DNA from: Pyxidicoccus caerfyrddinensis | GTDB taxonomy: Bacteria; Myxococcota; Myxococcia; Myxococcales; Myxococcaceae | Reading direction: 5' to 3' | DNA length: 64,000 bases | NCBI RefSeq assembly: GCF_010894405.1 | Contig: NZ_JAAIYA010000004.1 | Coordinates: forward strand, 1-64,000 | Part shown: positions 43,290 to 52,921 of the stretch, piece by piece | Position numbering within the stretch: position 1 is the stretch's first letter | How the letters are laid out: the number at the start of each line of letters is the position of its first letter | The notes under the pieces: generated by a model | Told to the model about the DNA's origin: nothing | What the model saw: only the letters and a program-made list of their open reading frames with translations | Database searches by the model: none | Translations under genes and position numbers: made by a program

Positions 43290-46200
43290 TCACTGGCAGC
43301 GAGACAGGAACGCCGCCAGCTCGGCCTGCTCACGCGGGTGGGCTCTTGCCCATGGCACGAGCTCGGCGCGAGCGATGCGTGCCTGCGCGCAGGCTTCCCG
43401 GGCCGCCCCGGTTTCATGCAGTGCCTGGGCGAGCGTCGCGCGCACCAACGGGGTTCGCGCCGAGGTGATGGACTGCTCCGTCAGCACCTTCAGTGCCTCC
43501 TGGAGCGGGAGGAGGGATTGGGCGAGCTCCCCTCGCGCCAGGTGCATGCGCCCCATCAGGTGGAGCGCATCCACCCTGGGGAGCGCGCGGGGACCATAGG
43601 CCCGCTCCAGCGTCTTCAGGGCGGCCTCCGCGTGCCTCCGTGCGTCCACTGTCTCCCCGAGGAACCACTCGGCGTCGGCCGTCGCCAGCAGCTCCTCCCC
43701 TGACGACTTCCCCGCTTCCAGCCTTGGCGCGAGGAGCAGGCGGGCGCGGCGGTGGGCCTCCCGTGCTTCCGCGGGGCGTCCGAGCTCGCGCAGCAACACC
43801 CCGATGGAGTGCAGGTCCAGACCCACCTCTGCGTGGTCGGCACCATAGTCGCGCTCCCTCTGGGCCATCTGGCGCCGGGAGTATTCGAGCTCCAGGGTGC
43901 GGTCACCCATTTCGCCCAGGATGGTCAGCCGGTTGCCTTCCAGCATGCCCAGGTATGGGTGGTCCGGCGTCAGGAGCTGGCGAGCCATGGCCACGGCCTC
44001 CTCCGCCGCCTGGAGCGCCTCGCGGCTGCGTCCCCACTCGGAATAGAGGAGGGCCAGGTTGGTGAGCGTCAGCGCCGTGTCCAGCGCGGGCTTCCCGAAG
44101 AAGGACTGGTAGGTGCGAAGCGCGCGCTGGAACAGCTCCTCCGCGCGTGTGAGCTCGCCCTGCTCATACAGGGTCGCGCCCAGGTTGAGCAGGGCGGTGG
44201 CCACCTCCCAGTCGCTCGGGCCCCGGAGCTTCTCGTATCGCGCGGTGGCCTCCTCATGGATGCGCCGTGCATCCATCGGGCGACCCTGCTTCATGAGCAG
44301 GACTCCCTGTCTCATGCGCATCTGGGCCCACTCCCAGGTATCCGCGCGCGCGCCGGCCCGGTCGACCAGCTCCGCCAGGAGCGGCTCGGCCTCGTCGAAG
44401 CGGCCCTGTGCTTCGAGCAGCTCCGCGCGGGTGGCCTTCACGTCGGCCGCGAGGTCGGGGTCCTGGAGTTGCTCGAGCACCGCCTCAGCGCGCTGGAGAT
44501 GGTGGAAGGCCTCCTCGGGGGCCGCCAGCCGCGTGCTCTGGACCCAGGCCAGCGCGCTCAGGGACTGCACGAGCACGGCGAAGCTCCGGCCCGCCTCCGC
44601 CGACAGCGCGGCCTGCGTCAGGGAGCGTCGCGCCTCCTCGAAGGCGCCTTCCCTGTGCTGCAGTCTGCCCATGGCAAGGAGCGCCTCCGCCTCTAACGGA
44701 CGGTAGCGGGTGCGGAGCGCGCGCTCGCGGCTGGCCACCGCCAGCTTCATGGCTTCCAGACGGCGACCCGCCAGCGCCTCTGCCTGCGAGCGCGAGAGCT
44801 CCGCGCGTACCGCCTGGACCTCCGCTTGGACGGCGGGGTCGTCAGGGAGGGGCACCGCCTCTCGCAGCGCACGCGTGTCCGCGCAGCGCGACAGCCCTCC
44901 CAGCGACGCACCCAGCTGGAAGCCCTCCTCCACGGTGGTCGCCTCCGCGCGCTGGAGCGCGGCGGACAGCGCCTCCAGGTCCTTTCGCCGCCGCTCCAGG
45001 CAGGCCATGCGCAGCTCCAGCATCTGGTCCGACTGTTCGCCGCGCAGCCGGGTGGCCGCGCAGGACTCCTCGTGCTGCGCCACCCAGTCCTGGGCGAAGC
45101 GGTCCAGCGCGGTGGCCACGGCCTGGAAGGAGTACGGGGCGGCGGGGCTTCCAGTCGCGAGGAAGGCACGGTGGACGGCCTCCCGGCTCCGCGCGTCCCA
45201 GATGCCAGCCAGGTGCCGCGCGCTGTCGCGGCACAGCTCGTTTCGCTGCCGCCAGGTCGCAACCGACTGGTGCACCGCCATCACCGACAGCAGCACACCG
45301 ACGGCGAGCGCCGCCGCCCGCTTCTTCCACCGGTGGGGATCCCTCGACAGCAACCGTCCCAGCTCCGCCATGGAGCCGAAGCGCGAGACGGGGCTCGCCG
45401 AGAGGCCCCGGCGCACGGCCGCCCTGAGCCAGCCGGGAAGCCGCGTGGTCTCGGACCGGATGGTGCCTGCCTCCACCCTCGCCAACAGCTCCTCGGGGGT
45501 GGTGGCCTGGAAGGGGTGCTGGCCGTTGAGCGCTTCGTAGAGCGCCACGCAGAAGGAGAACTGGTCCGCGCGTGCGTCGCCCCGCTCCCCGCGCAGTTGC
45601 TCGGGCGCGCTATAGGCCGGCGTCCCGAGCAGGGCCCCGCTGACGGTGAGCGGCTCACCGAGAGTCCCCTTTGGGACCGGCGCGCCCACCTGGGGCGACG
45701 CCACGGCATGCGCGAGGCCGAAGTCGGTGACGCGCACCTGCCCGTCACGGGTGAGCACCACGTTGTCCGGCTTGAAGTCGCGATGGACGATGCCCACCGC
45801 GTGCGCGGCGGCAAGCCCCTCAGCGGCCTGCGCGAAGGCCGTGAGGACCTCCTGCCGTGAGCGCGGCCGCTCTCGCAGCCACTGCCGGAGGGTGCCTCCC
45901 TCGAGGAGCTCCATGACGAGGAAGAGCTGCCCGTCCCGTTCCCCGACGTCGTGGATGCTGGCCACGTGCGGATGGGAGAGCCGGGCCATCGCACGGGCCT
46001 CCCGTTCGAGCCGCGCCTTGGCCTGCGGAAGGTCCAGCCTTCGCAGTTGCCGGGCATGGAGCACCTTGAGCGCCACGTTGCGGTCCAGCTCGGGGTCATA
46101 CGCGGCATAGACCCGGCCCATCCCGCCTTCGCCCACCGGGTACAGCACCACGAAGCGGCCCACCCGGTCGCCGGGGACCAGCGCGCCTCGGGCCTCGGGA

Positions 46201-46346
46201 GGCTCGTCGTCGGGCGCCTCGAGCGCCCCGAGCGCGGCCCGGCATTCGGAGCAGTCGCGCAGGTGTGCGCGGAGGGCTTCGTGTTCCGCGGCGGCAAGCA
46301 GCCCGGCGACGTAGAGGGAGAGCGAGCCCTCATCGGGGCAGTTCAT
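43290..46346 (-). CDS. Zinc-finger (anti-sigma-like)/Ser-Thr protein kinase/TPR protein
   Basis: The product has 1018 residues. The N-terminal zf-HC2 domain (residues 1-40; Cys3, His28, Cys32, Cys35) is the zinc anti-sigma motif. A PknB-type kinase (about 65-330) has loop GEGGMGRVYAAYD, catalytic Lys in VALKVL, HRDFKPDN and DFGLA. A membrane helix follows near 350. The outer part contains repeated helix pairs of TPR type to the C-terminus. It overlaps the ECF sigma gene by four bases. Regulation of that sigma factor by the zinc finger, modulated by the kinase, is inferred; this pairing is known in myxobacteria. Confidence 0.88.
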   Translation of the reverse strand: MNCPDEGSLSLYVAGLLAAAEHEALRAHLRDCSECRAALGALEAPDDEPPEARGALVPGDRVGRFVVLYPVGEGGMGRVYAAYDPELDRNVALKVLHARQLRRLDLPQAKARLEREARAMARLSHPHVASIHDVGERDGQLFLVMELLEGGTLRQWLRERPRSRQEVLTAFAQAAEGLAAAHAVGIVHRDFKPDNVVLTRDGQVRVTDFGLAHAVASPQVGAPVPKGTLGEPLTVSGALLGTPAYSAPEQLRGERGDARADQFSFCVALYEALNGQHPFQATTPEELLARVEAGTIRSETTRLPGWLRAAVRRGLSASPVSRFGSMAELGRLLSRDPHRWKKRAAALAVGVLLSVMAVHQSVATWRQRNELCRDSARHLAGIWDARSREAVHRAFLATGSPAAPYSFQAVATALDRFAQDWVAQHEESCAATRLRGEQSDQMLELRMACLERRRKDLEALSAALQRAEATTVEEGFQLGASLGGLSRCADTRALREAVPLPDDPAVQAEVQAVRAELSRSQAEALAGRRLEAMKLAVASRERALRTRYRPLEAEALLAMGRLQHREGAFEEARRSLTQAALSAEAGRSFAVLVQSLSALAWVQSTRLAAPEEAFHHLQRAEAVLEQLQDPDLAADVKATRAELLEAQGRFDEAEPLLAELVDRAGARADTWEWAQMRMRQGVLLMKQGRPMDARRIHEEATARYEKLRGPSDWEVATALLNLGATLYEQGELTRAEELFQRALRTYQSFFGKPALDTALTLTNLALLYSEWGRSREALQAAEEAVAMARQLLTPDHPYLGMLEGNRLTILGEMGDRTLELEYSRRQMAQRERDYGADHAEVGLDLHSIGVLLRELGRPAEAREAHRRARLLLAPRLEAGKSSGEELLATADAEWFLGETVDARRHAEAALKTLERAYGPRALPRVDALHLMGRMHLARGELAQSLLPLQEALKVLTEQSITSARTPLVRATLAQALHETGAAREACAQARIARAELVPWARAHPREQAELAAFLSRCQ

Positions 46347-47251
46347 CGGGGCGCGCCGAACACGCCGGAGAGGCTGAGGTCCAGCTGGCTTCTCACGGCG
46401 CGCATCAGGCTCTCCAGCTCAGGGGTGGACAGGGCCAGCCGGTCTGCGAGCAGCTTCCGCGTTCTCTTCTCCAGCAGGGAGTGCGCGGCGGACAGTCGCC
46501 GCGAAAGGGTGGACTTGTGCAGCCCGAGCAGCTCGCCCATGCGCGTCAAGGAGAGCTGATCCACGAAGAAGAGCCGGAGCACCTCCTGCTCCTCCGTGTC
46601 GAGTGTCCGGACGACCTGGGCCAGGGCTTCACGGACGTGCTGGCGCACGTCGGCGCGCAGGTACATCGCCTCCGGCGTCACGTCCGGCAGGGCATGGCGG
46701 GCGAGGACTTCCGATTCCGTCGGCTCCTCCTGCCCCTTCGCCTTGCGCATCCGAAGCGCGGCCCGGACCGCGGTGGCCCGGACCCAGGAGCGCAACGGTC
46801 CCATTCCCGAGTAGTCCATCAGTCGCGGCGGCCCGTCCTCCCGGGGGAGCAGGAGCCAGGTCCGGACATGCTGGACCACCTCGGCCACGAAAGCGGGAGA
46901 GGCGTCCACGCGCGCGAGCGGGGCCCCGAGCTTCGCGAAGATGGACGTCTCCATCCAGGCCAGGGCGCCTGGCTTGCCCTCCACGCATGCCAGGGCCATT
47001 GCCAGGTCCCGAGCATGCAGCAACTCGATGGCCCGGGCGACGTCAGCGGTCCGTCCCAGCTGCTCCCCGACGTGTCGCGCGAAGGCCGTCGACCCGGGCG
47101 CGGTGTCCTCTCCCAAGGCGCCTGCCTCGTCCAGTGCGGACGAGAGCCGCTCGAGCAACTCCGGTCGCCCCCTCAGCAATTCCGCCGAGGGCGCACCCAC
47201 GGCCAGCAACAGCACTTCCAGCAAGTGACCTTCCCTCCGGGCTGCATTCAA
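46343..47251 (-). CDS. ECF-type RNA polymerase sigma factor
   Basis: The product has about 302 residues if started at the TTG 47251, which overlaps the stop of the histidine kinase gene. Region 2 is around residues 110-180 (AEVVQHVRTWLLLP and GPLRSWVRATAVRAALRMRK). Region 4 contains LSLTRMGELLGLHKSTLSRRLS, a helix-turn-helix. A stronger ribosome site (GGAGGGAAGG) lies inside the frame, so a start at 47224 (TTG) or 47215 (GTG) is possible. It is translated together with the zinc-finger kinase that follows. Confidence 0.83.
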   Translation of the reverse strand: MNAARREGHLLEVLLLAVGAPSAELLRGRPELLERLSSALDEAGALGEDTAPGSTAFARHVGEQLGRTADVARAIELLHARDLAMALACVEGKPGALAWMETSIFAKLGAPLARVDASPAFVAEVVQHVRTWLLLPREDGPPRLMDYSGMGPLRSWVRATAVRAALRMRKAKGQEEPTESEVLARHALPDVTPEAMYLRADVRQHVREALAQVVRTLDTEEQEVLRLFFVDQLSLTRMGELLGLHKSTLSRRLSAAHSLLEKRTRKLLADRLALSTPELESLMRAVRSQLDLSLSGVFGAPR

Positions 47252-49071
47252 GCACGAAGGTCATGGAGCCCGGGCACCGTTACCCCAACAGGCTCCTCGC
47301 GGGTTCTCGGCAGCTCGACGGTGAAAGTGGAACCTCTTCCCAGCTCGCTCTCGACCGTGATGGCGCCTCCGAGCGCCTCGGCGCTCTGACGGACAATCCA
47401 GAGCCCGAGCCCCAGTCCACCGTAGTGCCGTGAGTCGACCGCGCGCTCCAACCGGTGGAAGATCCGAGCGTGATCTCCTGGCGCGATGCCTATGCCGCCA
47501 TCAATGACTTGAAGACGCACGTGGTCCGCCAGCCCCTGGAGCCTGAGCGTGATGGGGCTTCCCGCGCCGAACTTGATCGCATTGGAGAGCAGGTTGCACA
47601 CGATCTGCTCGAGCCGCCCCCGATCCCACTCGCCGACGATCGGGCCCGCGCACTCGAGTCGGAGCTCCGAACGGGCGCTCGACGCGGCCCCGGCCTGGAG
47701 ACCCATCTGCTCCTCCACGAGGCCCCGGAGATCGAGCCGCTCATACCGCAGCTCGAGCCTGCCCAGGGTGAGTCGCGTGATGTCCAGGAGCTGGTCGCAG
47801 AGATACTGAAAACGCCTCAACTGCTGTGACGTGCTGGCGACCGCGGACCTCAGCCGAGAGGACTCGACGCGACTGGCGGACGGGTTGTCCAGCAGCCGCT
47901 CCAGGTGCTGGATCTGCGCCTTCATGGACGTCAACGGGGTCCGCAGCTCGTGAGCGGCAATCGCGAGGAACTCGTCGCGCAGCCCCAGCGCCTGGCGGGC
48001 TTCTCGGTAGGCCTGCTCCGCGGACTGGCGCGCGTGGCTCTGCAAGGAGAGGGAGCGTGCGAGGTCGCGGGTGCGCTCGGCCACCCGCTGCTCGAGACTC
48101 TGGCGCTCCTCCTCCAAAGCCTCCCGCATCTGTTGCCGATCCTCGATGGCTGCGGCCAGCACGAGGATGACGGCGGAGAACACCACGATCCGCGCCTGGG
48201 TCTGGAAGAAGACCTGGGCCGTCTCCATCGATGAGGGATTCGACAGGGCGAACACGATGAGCGCGGCGGCCCAGATCAGGTTGTTGACGGCGGCCCCTCG
48301 CGAGCCGAACCGGAGCGCCGCCCAGATCATGAGAGGAACAAGCGGGTATGCCATCAGGCCGCCCAACCCGAGCCATCGTCCGAGTTCGATGGAGGCGAAG
48401 CTGCCCACCAGGTAGAGCGAGCCAAGCAAGGCCAGCTCCCAGTGCGGTCGGCGCGGATACGCCATGGAGGGCGCGGCGAATACCAGGATGAGCGGCGCCA
48501 CGACCAGGGCGCCCGTGCTGTTGGCGATGAACCAGCCCCACAGCGAGTGCAGGGACATCCGAGCGGCCACGGCGTTTCCGCTCAACCACATCGAGTAATG
48601 GGTCGCCACGGCAACCACCGCGGGATAGATGAGACCGGCGATGAGCACGAAGCTCACGGCGCCGCGTACAGTGCCAGGCCATCGAGGAGGCCCGTTCTGC
48701 CAGCGAATGAGCCGAGCGCCCACCACGCTTGTGAGCGCGCGGACCCCTCCCGTCAGGATCGCCGCGACGTGCCCACGAGGGGATGAGGTACCCCCGACTT
48801 CCAGGAGCCAGAGCTCGGAGACGATCAGTGACCCGAGCAGGATGGCGGGCCACCGCGAAGGGCCCCTCAGCAGCAGTATCGCAAGGGCATACCCCGCCGC
48901 TGGCCAGAGGGCGACCAGTCGGCCAGCGACGATGATGCGCTGTCCGACCCAGCCCAGCAGGACATATCCGGCGATGATCGCGAGACCCTCGAGCAAGAGG
49001 AGGCCGGCACGCCGGGCCTGCACGGGTCCCTCCAATCCTGCGTGCGCTCCCATGATTGCTCCGGCTCTCAC
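47248..49071 (-). CDS. MASE1-type membrane histidine kinase
   Basis: The product has 607 residues from 49071; an internal ATG at 49053 is also possible. Residues 25-310 form a multi-helix MASE1 domain (GYVLLGWVGQRIIVAGRLVALWP; WPAAGYALAILLLRGP). A coiled coil (REALEEERQSLEQRVAERT), HisKA with AHELRTPLTSMK, and HATPase (NLLSNAIKFGAG; GLGLGLWIVRQ) follow. No response regulator lies next to it. The stop overlaps the sigma factor start, suggesting the three downstream products act in one pathway. Confidence 0.88.
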   Translation of the reverse strand: MRAGAIMGAHAGLEGPVQARRAGLLLLEGLAIIAGYVLLGWVGQRIIVAGRLVALWPAAGYALAILLLRGPSRWPAILLGSLIVSELWLLEVGGTSSPRGHVAAILTGGVRALTSVVGARLIRWQNGPPRWPGTVRGAVSFVLIAGLIYPAVVAVATHYSMWLSGNAVAARMSLHSLWGWFIANSTGALVVAPLILVFAAPSMAYPRRPHWELALLGSLYLVGSFASIELGRWLGLGGLMAYPLVPLMIWAALRFGSRGAAVNNLIWAAALIVFALSNPSSMETAQVFFQTQARIVVFSAVILVLAAAIEDRQQMREALEEERQSLEQRVAERTRDLARSLSLQSHARQSAEQAYREARQALGLRDEFLAIAAHELRTPLTSMKAQIQHLERLLDNPSASRVESSRLRSAVASTSQQLRRFQYLCDQLLDITRLTLGRLELRYERLDLRGLVEEQMGLQAGAASSARSELRLECAGPIVGEWDRGRLEQIVCNLLSNAIKFGAGSPITLRLQGLADHVRLQVIDGGIGIAPGDHARIFHRLERAVDSRHYGGLGLGLWIVRQSAEALGGAITVESELGRGSTFTVELPRTREEPVGVTVPGLHDLRA

Positions 49072-49301
49072 GCATGGAAGAACTCAGAGACAAAGATAGG
49101 CAGTGCGAACAGGTCCGCAGCAACTCGGCAACGAGGCCCAGCACACGCCCACCTGCTGCCGCTCCTCCCCCATCGTGAGTCCACCGACGGGGGTCGAGTT
49201 CCTCCTCACCGATTGAGCTCCACCCTTCGCGGCCCCTGAGAGCGTCTGGCTTTCGGGGCGCGGAGGCCGCTACGGCCCTGCCCCGCCCCGTGACTCACGG
49301 C

Positions 49302-49601
49302 TCAATCGACCTGCACGACGACGTACTGCGAGCCGGACGCCTGGTAGTAGGTAGCGCCGCATTGATGGAGCCCCATCCCGTTGATGGTGACCGTGGTGCA
49401 GCCATGCGGCAGCGCCGCCACGTAGGCCGAGGTGCGGACCACGGTCCGCCGGGTGGTCCGGCGCGCGACGCCCGCGACGCTCACCGGCGTGGCGGGACGG
49501 CCGACGACGGCTTCGGCCACGGGGACGAGGTCACCCATCAGGAGGGCGGCGAACGCCGCGGCCGGGAGGACACCCTTCCAGCGAATTGACCGGGTCTTCA
49601 T
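49302..49601 (-). CDS. Small secreted protein, partner of the DUF2092 gene
   Basis: The 99-residue product has an N-terminal signal peptide (GVLPAAAFAALLMGDLVPVAEA) and a short mature part with two Cys residues (HGCTTVTINGMGLHQCGATYY), likely disulfide-linked. Its start overlaps the stop of the upstream DUF2092 gene by four bases. No family is recognised, but the coupling implies joint function in the envelope. Confidence 0.7.
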   Translation of the reverse strand: MKTRSIRWKGVLPAAAFAALLMGDLVPVAEAVVGRPATPVSVAGVARRTTRRTVVRTSAYVAALPHGCTTVTINGMGLHQCGATYYQASGSQYVVVQVD

Positions 49602-50419
49602 GGCTGCGCGCCTCCGTGCAGCTCACCCAGCTCGTTGGTTGGAATCGACTCCAATCGCTTGACGCCCGCGGGGGGCCTGAACTCGAAGCGCCGGGCATCC
49701 AGCTGCGGCTGGAGTTTCCAGTTGCGAAGGCGGACGGTGTACTGGGGAGCACCGGTAATCCACTTGCTGGTGATGACGTACTTGATGGGGAGCGGCCTGT
49801 CTCCCCGCTGCACCCAGAGCTGCCAGTCCACCTTGTCCGCGCGGAACGCGAGGTGGTCGCACTCGATGCCATCCACGACGGCGGGTCCCAGATAGGTGCC
49901 ACCCTTCACGTCGGTGCGCAGCGCATCGTAGGGTGAGGCGTACAGCAGGTCGGCGCCCGCGAGGTCCAGGTTCGCCTCGCCGCGGAGCGTCTCGATGGCC
50001 TCGTCAATCGTGGTCGGTCCATTCAGCTGGAAGTAGGCGTTCTGATTCTTGCCGAGGAGCGTGAGGGTCCGTCCGTCGAAGAAGAGCTCGGCATCGACGT
50101 AGCCGCCGCGGCGTGTCGCGTGGAGCATGCCGGGCCGCTGCACCTCGAGGAGGCCCGAGCTGCTGAACTGCAGCTTCTGCCCGTCCTTGTCGATGACCTC
50201 GCTGTCCACGTCGTAGTCTACGGAGAAGGCCTTCTGGCCAGCGAGGAAGCTGGACATCGAGCGCAGGATGCGGTCGGCCTCCGGGTCCACCTTCTCCGCA
50301 TCGCGCCTCTCCTGTGCGGCCACGGGGCCCGTGGCGAGGACGAATCCAACGACCGCCAGGGCACGCACCGCTGCGCCCAGGAGGGGGGCATTGGCTCTCC
50401 ATCTCATGGCCGTCACCAT
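49598..50419 (-). CDS. DUF2092 family periplasmic protein
   Basis: The 273-residue product has a signal peptide ending ATGPVAAQ and a beta-rich mature domain: EADRILRSMSSFLAGQKAFSV, GLLEVQRPGMLHATRRGG, FFDGRTLTLLGKNQNAYFQL and VVDGIECDHLAFRADKVDW. This matches DUF2092 (LolA/LppX-like) predicted periplasmic proteins, which may bind lipids. ATG 50407 is an alternative start. It is followed by the small secreted protein in an overlapping pair. Confidence 0.82.
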   Translation of the reverse strand: MVTAMRWRANAPLLGAAVRALAVVGFVLATGPVAAQERRDAEKVDPEADRILRSMSSFLAGQKAFSVDYDVDSEVIDKDGQKLQFSSSGLLEVQRPGMLHATRRGGYVDAELFFDGRTLTLLGKNQNAYFQLNGPTTIDEAIETLRGEANLDLAGADLLYASPYDALRTDVKGGTYLGPAVVDGIECDHLAFRADKVDWQLWVQRGDRPLPIKYVITSKWITGAPQYTVRLRNWKLQPQLDARRFEFRPPAGVKRLESIPTNELGELHGGAQP

Positions 50420-50702
50420 CCTTCAGCGAATCACCTGTGCCATGAAGGTGGAGTGGCTCCGCGCCGCGCGCAGCATTCACGCGGCCTGCCCCCTGAGTGT
50501 GTGATGGCCTCCAGGTGTCGCGATTCGGCGGCAAGCGGTGTGGGCCACTCCGCGAGCACCGCAGCAGACAGGGCGGGGAGCGGTTCGTCCGGCGCCGGCT
50601 CGGGGATACCGACCAGCCGCCGGGACAGCGGCCCCTCCCCGACGGCCGCCGCATCGGCGTGCGACCCTCCTGCCCCCTCAGCGCCCCATGCCCACTCGCG
50701 CC

Positions 50703-51671
50703 TCACGTCGCAACAGGGCCCCTGTTCCTCCCAGGCACGGAGTCCGCGTCGCGCCCCTTGAGGCGGCGCCGATACGCGCCGGGCGTCTCTCCGACATGAC
50801 GCTTGAAGGCCTTCACGAAGGCGCTGTCGGTCTCGTAGCCCACCGCCTGGGCAATCTCGCTCGCCGACAGGTTCCCCGCCGTCATCAGCCGCGTGGCCTT
50901 GTGCATGCGCCAGCGCGTCAGGTACGTCAGGGGCCCCTCGCCCACGATGGACTTGAAGCGCGCGGCGAACACCGAGCGCGACATGCCGGCGGCGCGGGCG
51001 AGCCCCTCTACCGTCCACGGCGCCTCGGGCCGCTCGTGCAGGCGCTGGAGCGCGGTGCTGAGCCTCGGGTCGGTGAGCGCCTGGAGCCAACCTCCCTGCT
51101 CGGGGGGAAGGGAGGCCACGTGCGTCCGCAGGGCCTGGACCAGGAGCACGTCGCCCAGCCGGCTCGCCACAGTCTCGTAGCCGGGTTGCTCGGCCTCCAT
51201 CTCCGAGGCCACGAACTGCATGGTGGACTCCAGCCACCGCGTGGCGATGCCGCCGTCCCCCTTCACATGGAGGAACGGCGGCAGGCTCGCGACGAGCGGG
51301 CTCAGCGAGGTTCCATCGAAGATGAAGCGACCGCAGATGAGCGTCGTGGGCGCGCCCCCTCCACCGTAGCGGACGACGCCTCCGCAGCGTCCGCTCCGGC
51401 TCGCGTAGACCTCGCTGACCGGGACGGGGCGCGTCTTCGCGCTGTCCTTGAGGACGTAGGACACCCCGCCGAGGATGAAGACGAAGTCGCCGCTCGCGAG
51501 CACGTGGCGCGTGCCCTCGATTTCCAGCACGCAGCTCCCACGGGAGACCACGTAGAAGAGGCACACGTCTCGCGCATCGACGCGCATGCCCCAGGGCGCG
51601 GTCACCTCCAGCCGGCCGTTGACCATGCTCCGCATGTGAATGCCGTGCAGCGTGTCGGCGAGGACGTCCAT
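50703..51671 (-). CDS. AraC-family regulator with cupin N-terminal domain
   Basis: The 322-residue product has an AraC_binding/cupin_6-like N-terminal domain (VSRGSCVLEIEGTRHVLASGDFVFI) and two C-terminal helix-turn-helix motifs (WTVEGLARAAGMSRSVFAARF; SASEIAQAVGYETDSAFVKAF). It is divergent from the quinone oxidoreductase 125 bases away, the usual position of a regulator and its target. The effector is unknown. Confidence 0.9.
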   Translation of the reverse strand: MDVLADTLHGIHMRSMVNGRLEVTAPWGMRVDARDVCLFYVVSRGSCVLEIEGTRHVLASGDFVFILGGVSYVLKDSAKTRPVPVSEVYASRSGRCGGVVRYGGGGAPTTLICGRFIFDGTSLSPLVASLPPFLHVKGDGGIATRWLESTMQFVASEMEAEQPGYETVASRLGDVLLVQALRTHVASLPPEQGGWLQALTDPRLSTALQRLHERPEAPWTVEGLARAAGMSRSVFAARFKSIVGEGPLTYLTRWRMHKATRLMTAGNLSASEIAQAVGYETDSAFVKAFKRHVGETPGAYRRRLKGRDADSVPGRNRGPVAT

Positions 51672-51796
51672 GGCTCCTCCGTCAGGACGAATGGACCATG
51701 AAGACGGACGTGTAGCCAGTGCCCGTCCGGATTCACGGGACTACCTTCCGTCGCGAGCCGCTTCTCCCGATGCGCGGCTCCACCCTGGAGACAGAC

Positions 51797-52801
51797 ATGA
51801 AGGCGATGCGATTGCTGCGTTTTGGTGGTCCCGAGGAGCTTCGGCTCGAGGAGCTGGAGGCACCCGTTCCGGGCGAGGGCGAGGTGCTCATCCAGGTCCA
51901 CGCCGCCGGCCTGAACTACGCGGAGTTGTTGCAGCGCGCGGGCCACGTACCGGGAGCGCCCAACCCGCCGTTCACCCCGGGCTACGAGGCCGCGGGCATC
52001 ATCAGCGCCGTCGGAAGCGGGGTGTCACGGCTCCAGAAGGGCGCTCGCGTCGTGGCGATGCTGCCGGCGCAGGGCGCCTTCGCGGAGCTGGCCGTCGCAC
52101 CGGCCCCGCTCGTCACCCCGATTCCAGACGACCTTCCCTTCGAGAAGGCCGTGGCCCTGCTGAGCCAGGCGCCCGCCGCACTGGCCGGGCTCCGGGTCGC
52201 GGCCCGTCTGCGGGAAGGTGAGACGGTGTTCATCCCCGCGGCGGCGGGCGGCGTGGGCTCCTTCATGGTGCAGCTCGCGAAGCAGCTCGGCGCGGGCCGT
52301 GTCATCGCCGGAGCCAGCACCGAGGAGAAGCGCGCGCTCGCCCGGCGGCTGGGCGCGGACGGCACCGTCGACTCCATGCGCGCGGATTGGCCCGAGCGCG
52401 TCCGGGAAGCCACGGAGGGACGCGGCGCCGACGTGGTCTTCGAGAGGGACGGGGGCGAGTCCTTCGCACGGAGCCTCCGCGCGCTGGCGCCGCGAGGAAG
52501 GATGGTCGTCTTCGGCGCCGACAGCATGTTCAGCACCTCTGTGAGCAGCGAGCAGTTCACCCAGCTGCTCTTCCAGAACCAGTCGCTCGTCGGCTTCGCG
52601 CTGCCGGCGCTGCCACCGGAGGTCCAGGGCGAGACGCTCCGCGACGTCTTCGCGCTCGTGGCGCGCGGGAAGCTGGAGGTCGTCGTCGGACAGACCTTCG
52701 CGCTGCGCGAGCTGGCAGACGCCCACCGTGCGCTGGCTCAGCGGAAGACCTCGGGGAAGGTGGTCATCCTGCCGAACACTCCCGCGCGTGCCGCTACGTG
52801 A
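51797..52801 (+). CDS. Zinc-independent NADPH:quinone oxidoreductase (MDR family)
   Basis: The 334-residue product has the quinone oxidoreductase pattern: MKAMRLLRFGGPEELRLEEL, HAAGLNYAELLQRAGHVPG, NADP-binding AAAGGVGSFMVQLAKQLGA and a C-terminal LRELADAHRALAQRKTSGKVV. Zinc-ligand residues of alcohol dehydrogenases are lacking. ATG 51797 has GGAG at nine bases. It is probably regulated by the divergent AraC gene. Its last 15 codons are duplicated at 54250. Confidence 0.88.
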   Translation: MKAMRLLRFGGPEELRLEELEAPVPGEGEVLIQVHAAGLNYAELLQRAGHVPGAPNPPFTPGYEAAGIISAVGSGVSRLQKGARVVAMLPAQGAFAELAVAPAPLVTPIPDDLPFEKAVALLSQAPAALAGLRVAARLREGETVFIPAAAGGVGSFMVQLAKQLGAGRVIAGASTEEKRALARRLGADGTVDSMRADWPERVREATEGRGADVVFERDGGESFARSLRALAPRGRMVVFGADSMFSTSVSSEQFTQLLFQNQSLVGFALPALPPEVQGETLRDVFALVARGKLEVVVGQTFALRELADAHRALAQRKTSGKVVILPNTPARAAT

Positions 52802-52844
52802 CGTGAGGGGACGGGGCGGGCTCCACGCGCGCGAGGGCATCCCG
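52757..52844. repeat. 88-bp direct repeat, copy 1 (3' end of the oxidoreductase gene)
   Basis: This segment and 54250-54337 are identical except for two bases (ACT versus GCC at the centre). It covers the last 14 codons, the stop and 43 bases of downstream DNA. The copies lie 1493 bases apart and bracket the NHL lipoprotein gene. Confidence 0.95.
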
Positions 52845-52921
52845 TAGTGCTCGGCAAGATCGTGGGAGTGGTTTATGGAATCCGGGCCGATAGACCGGCA
52901 CTGCTCGTTCCCTGGAATTCC

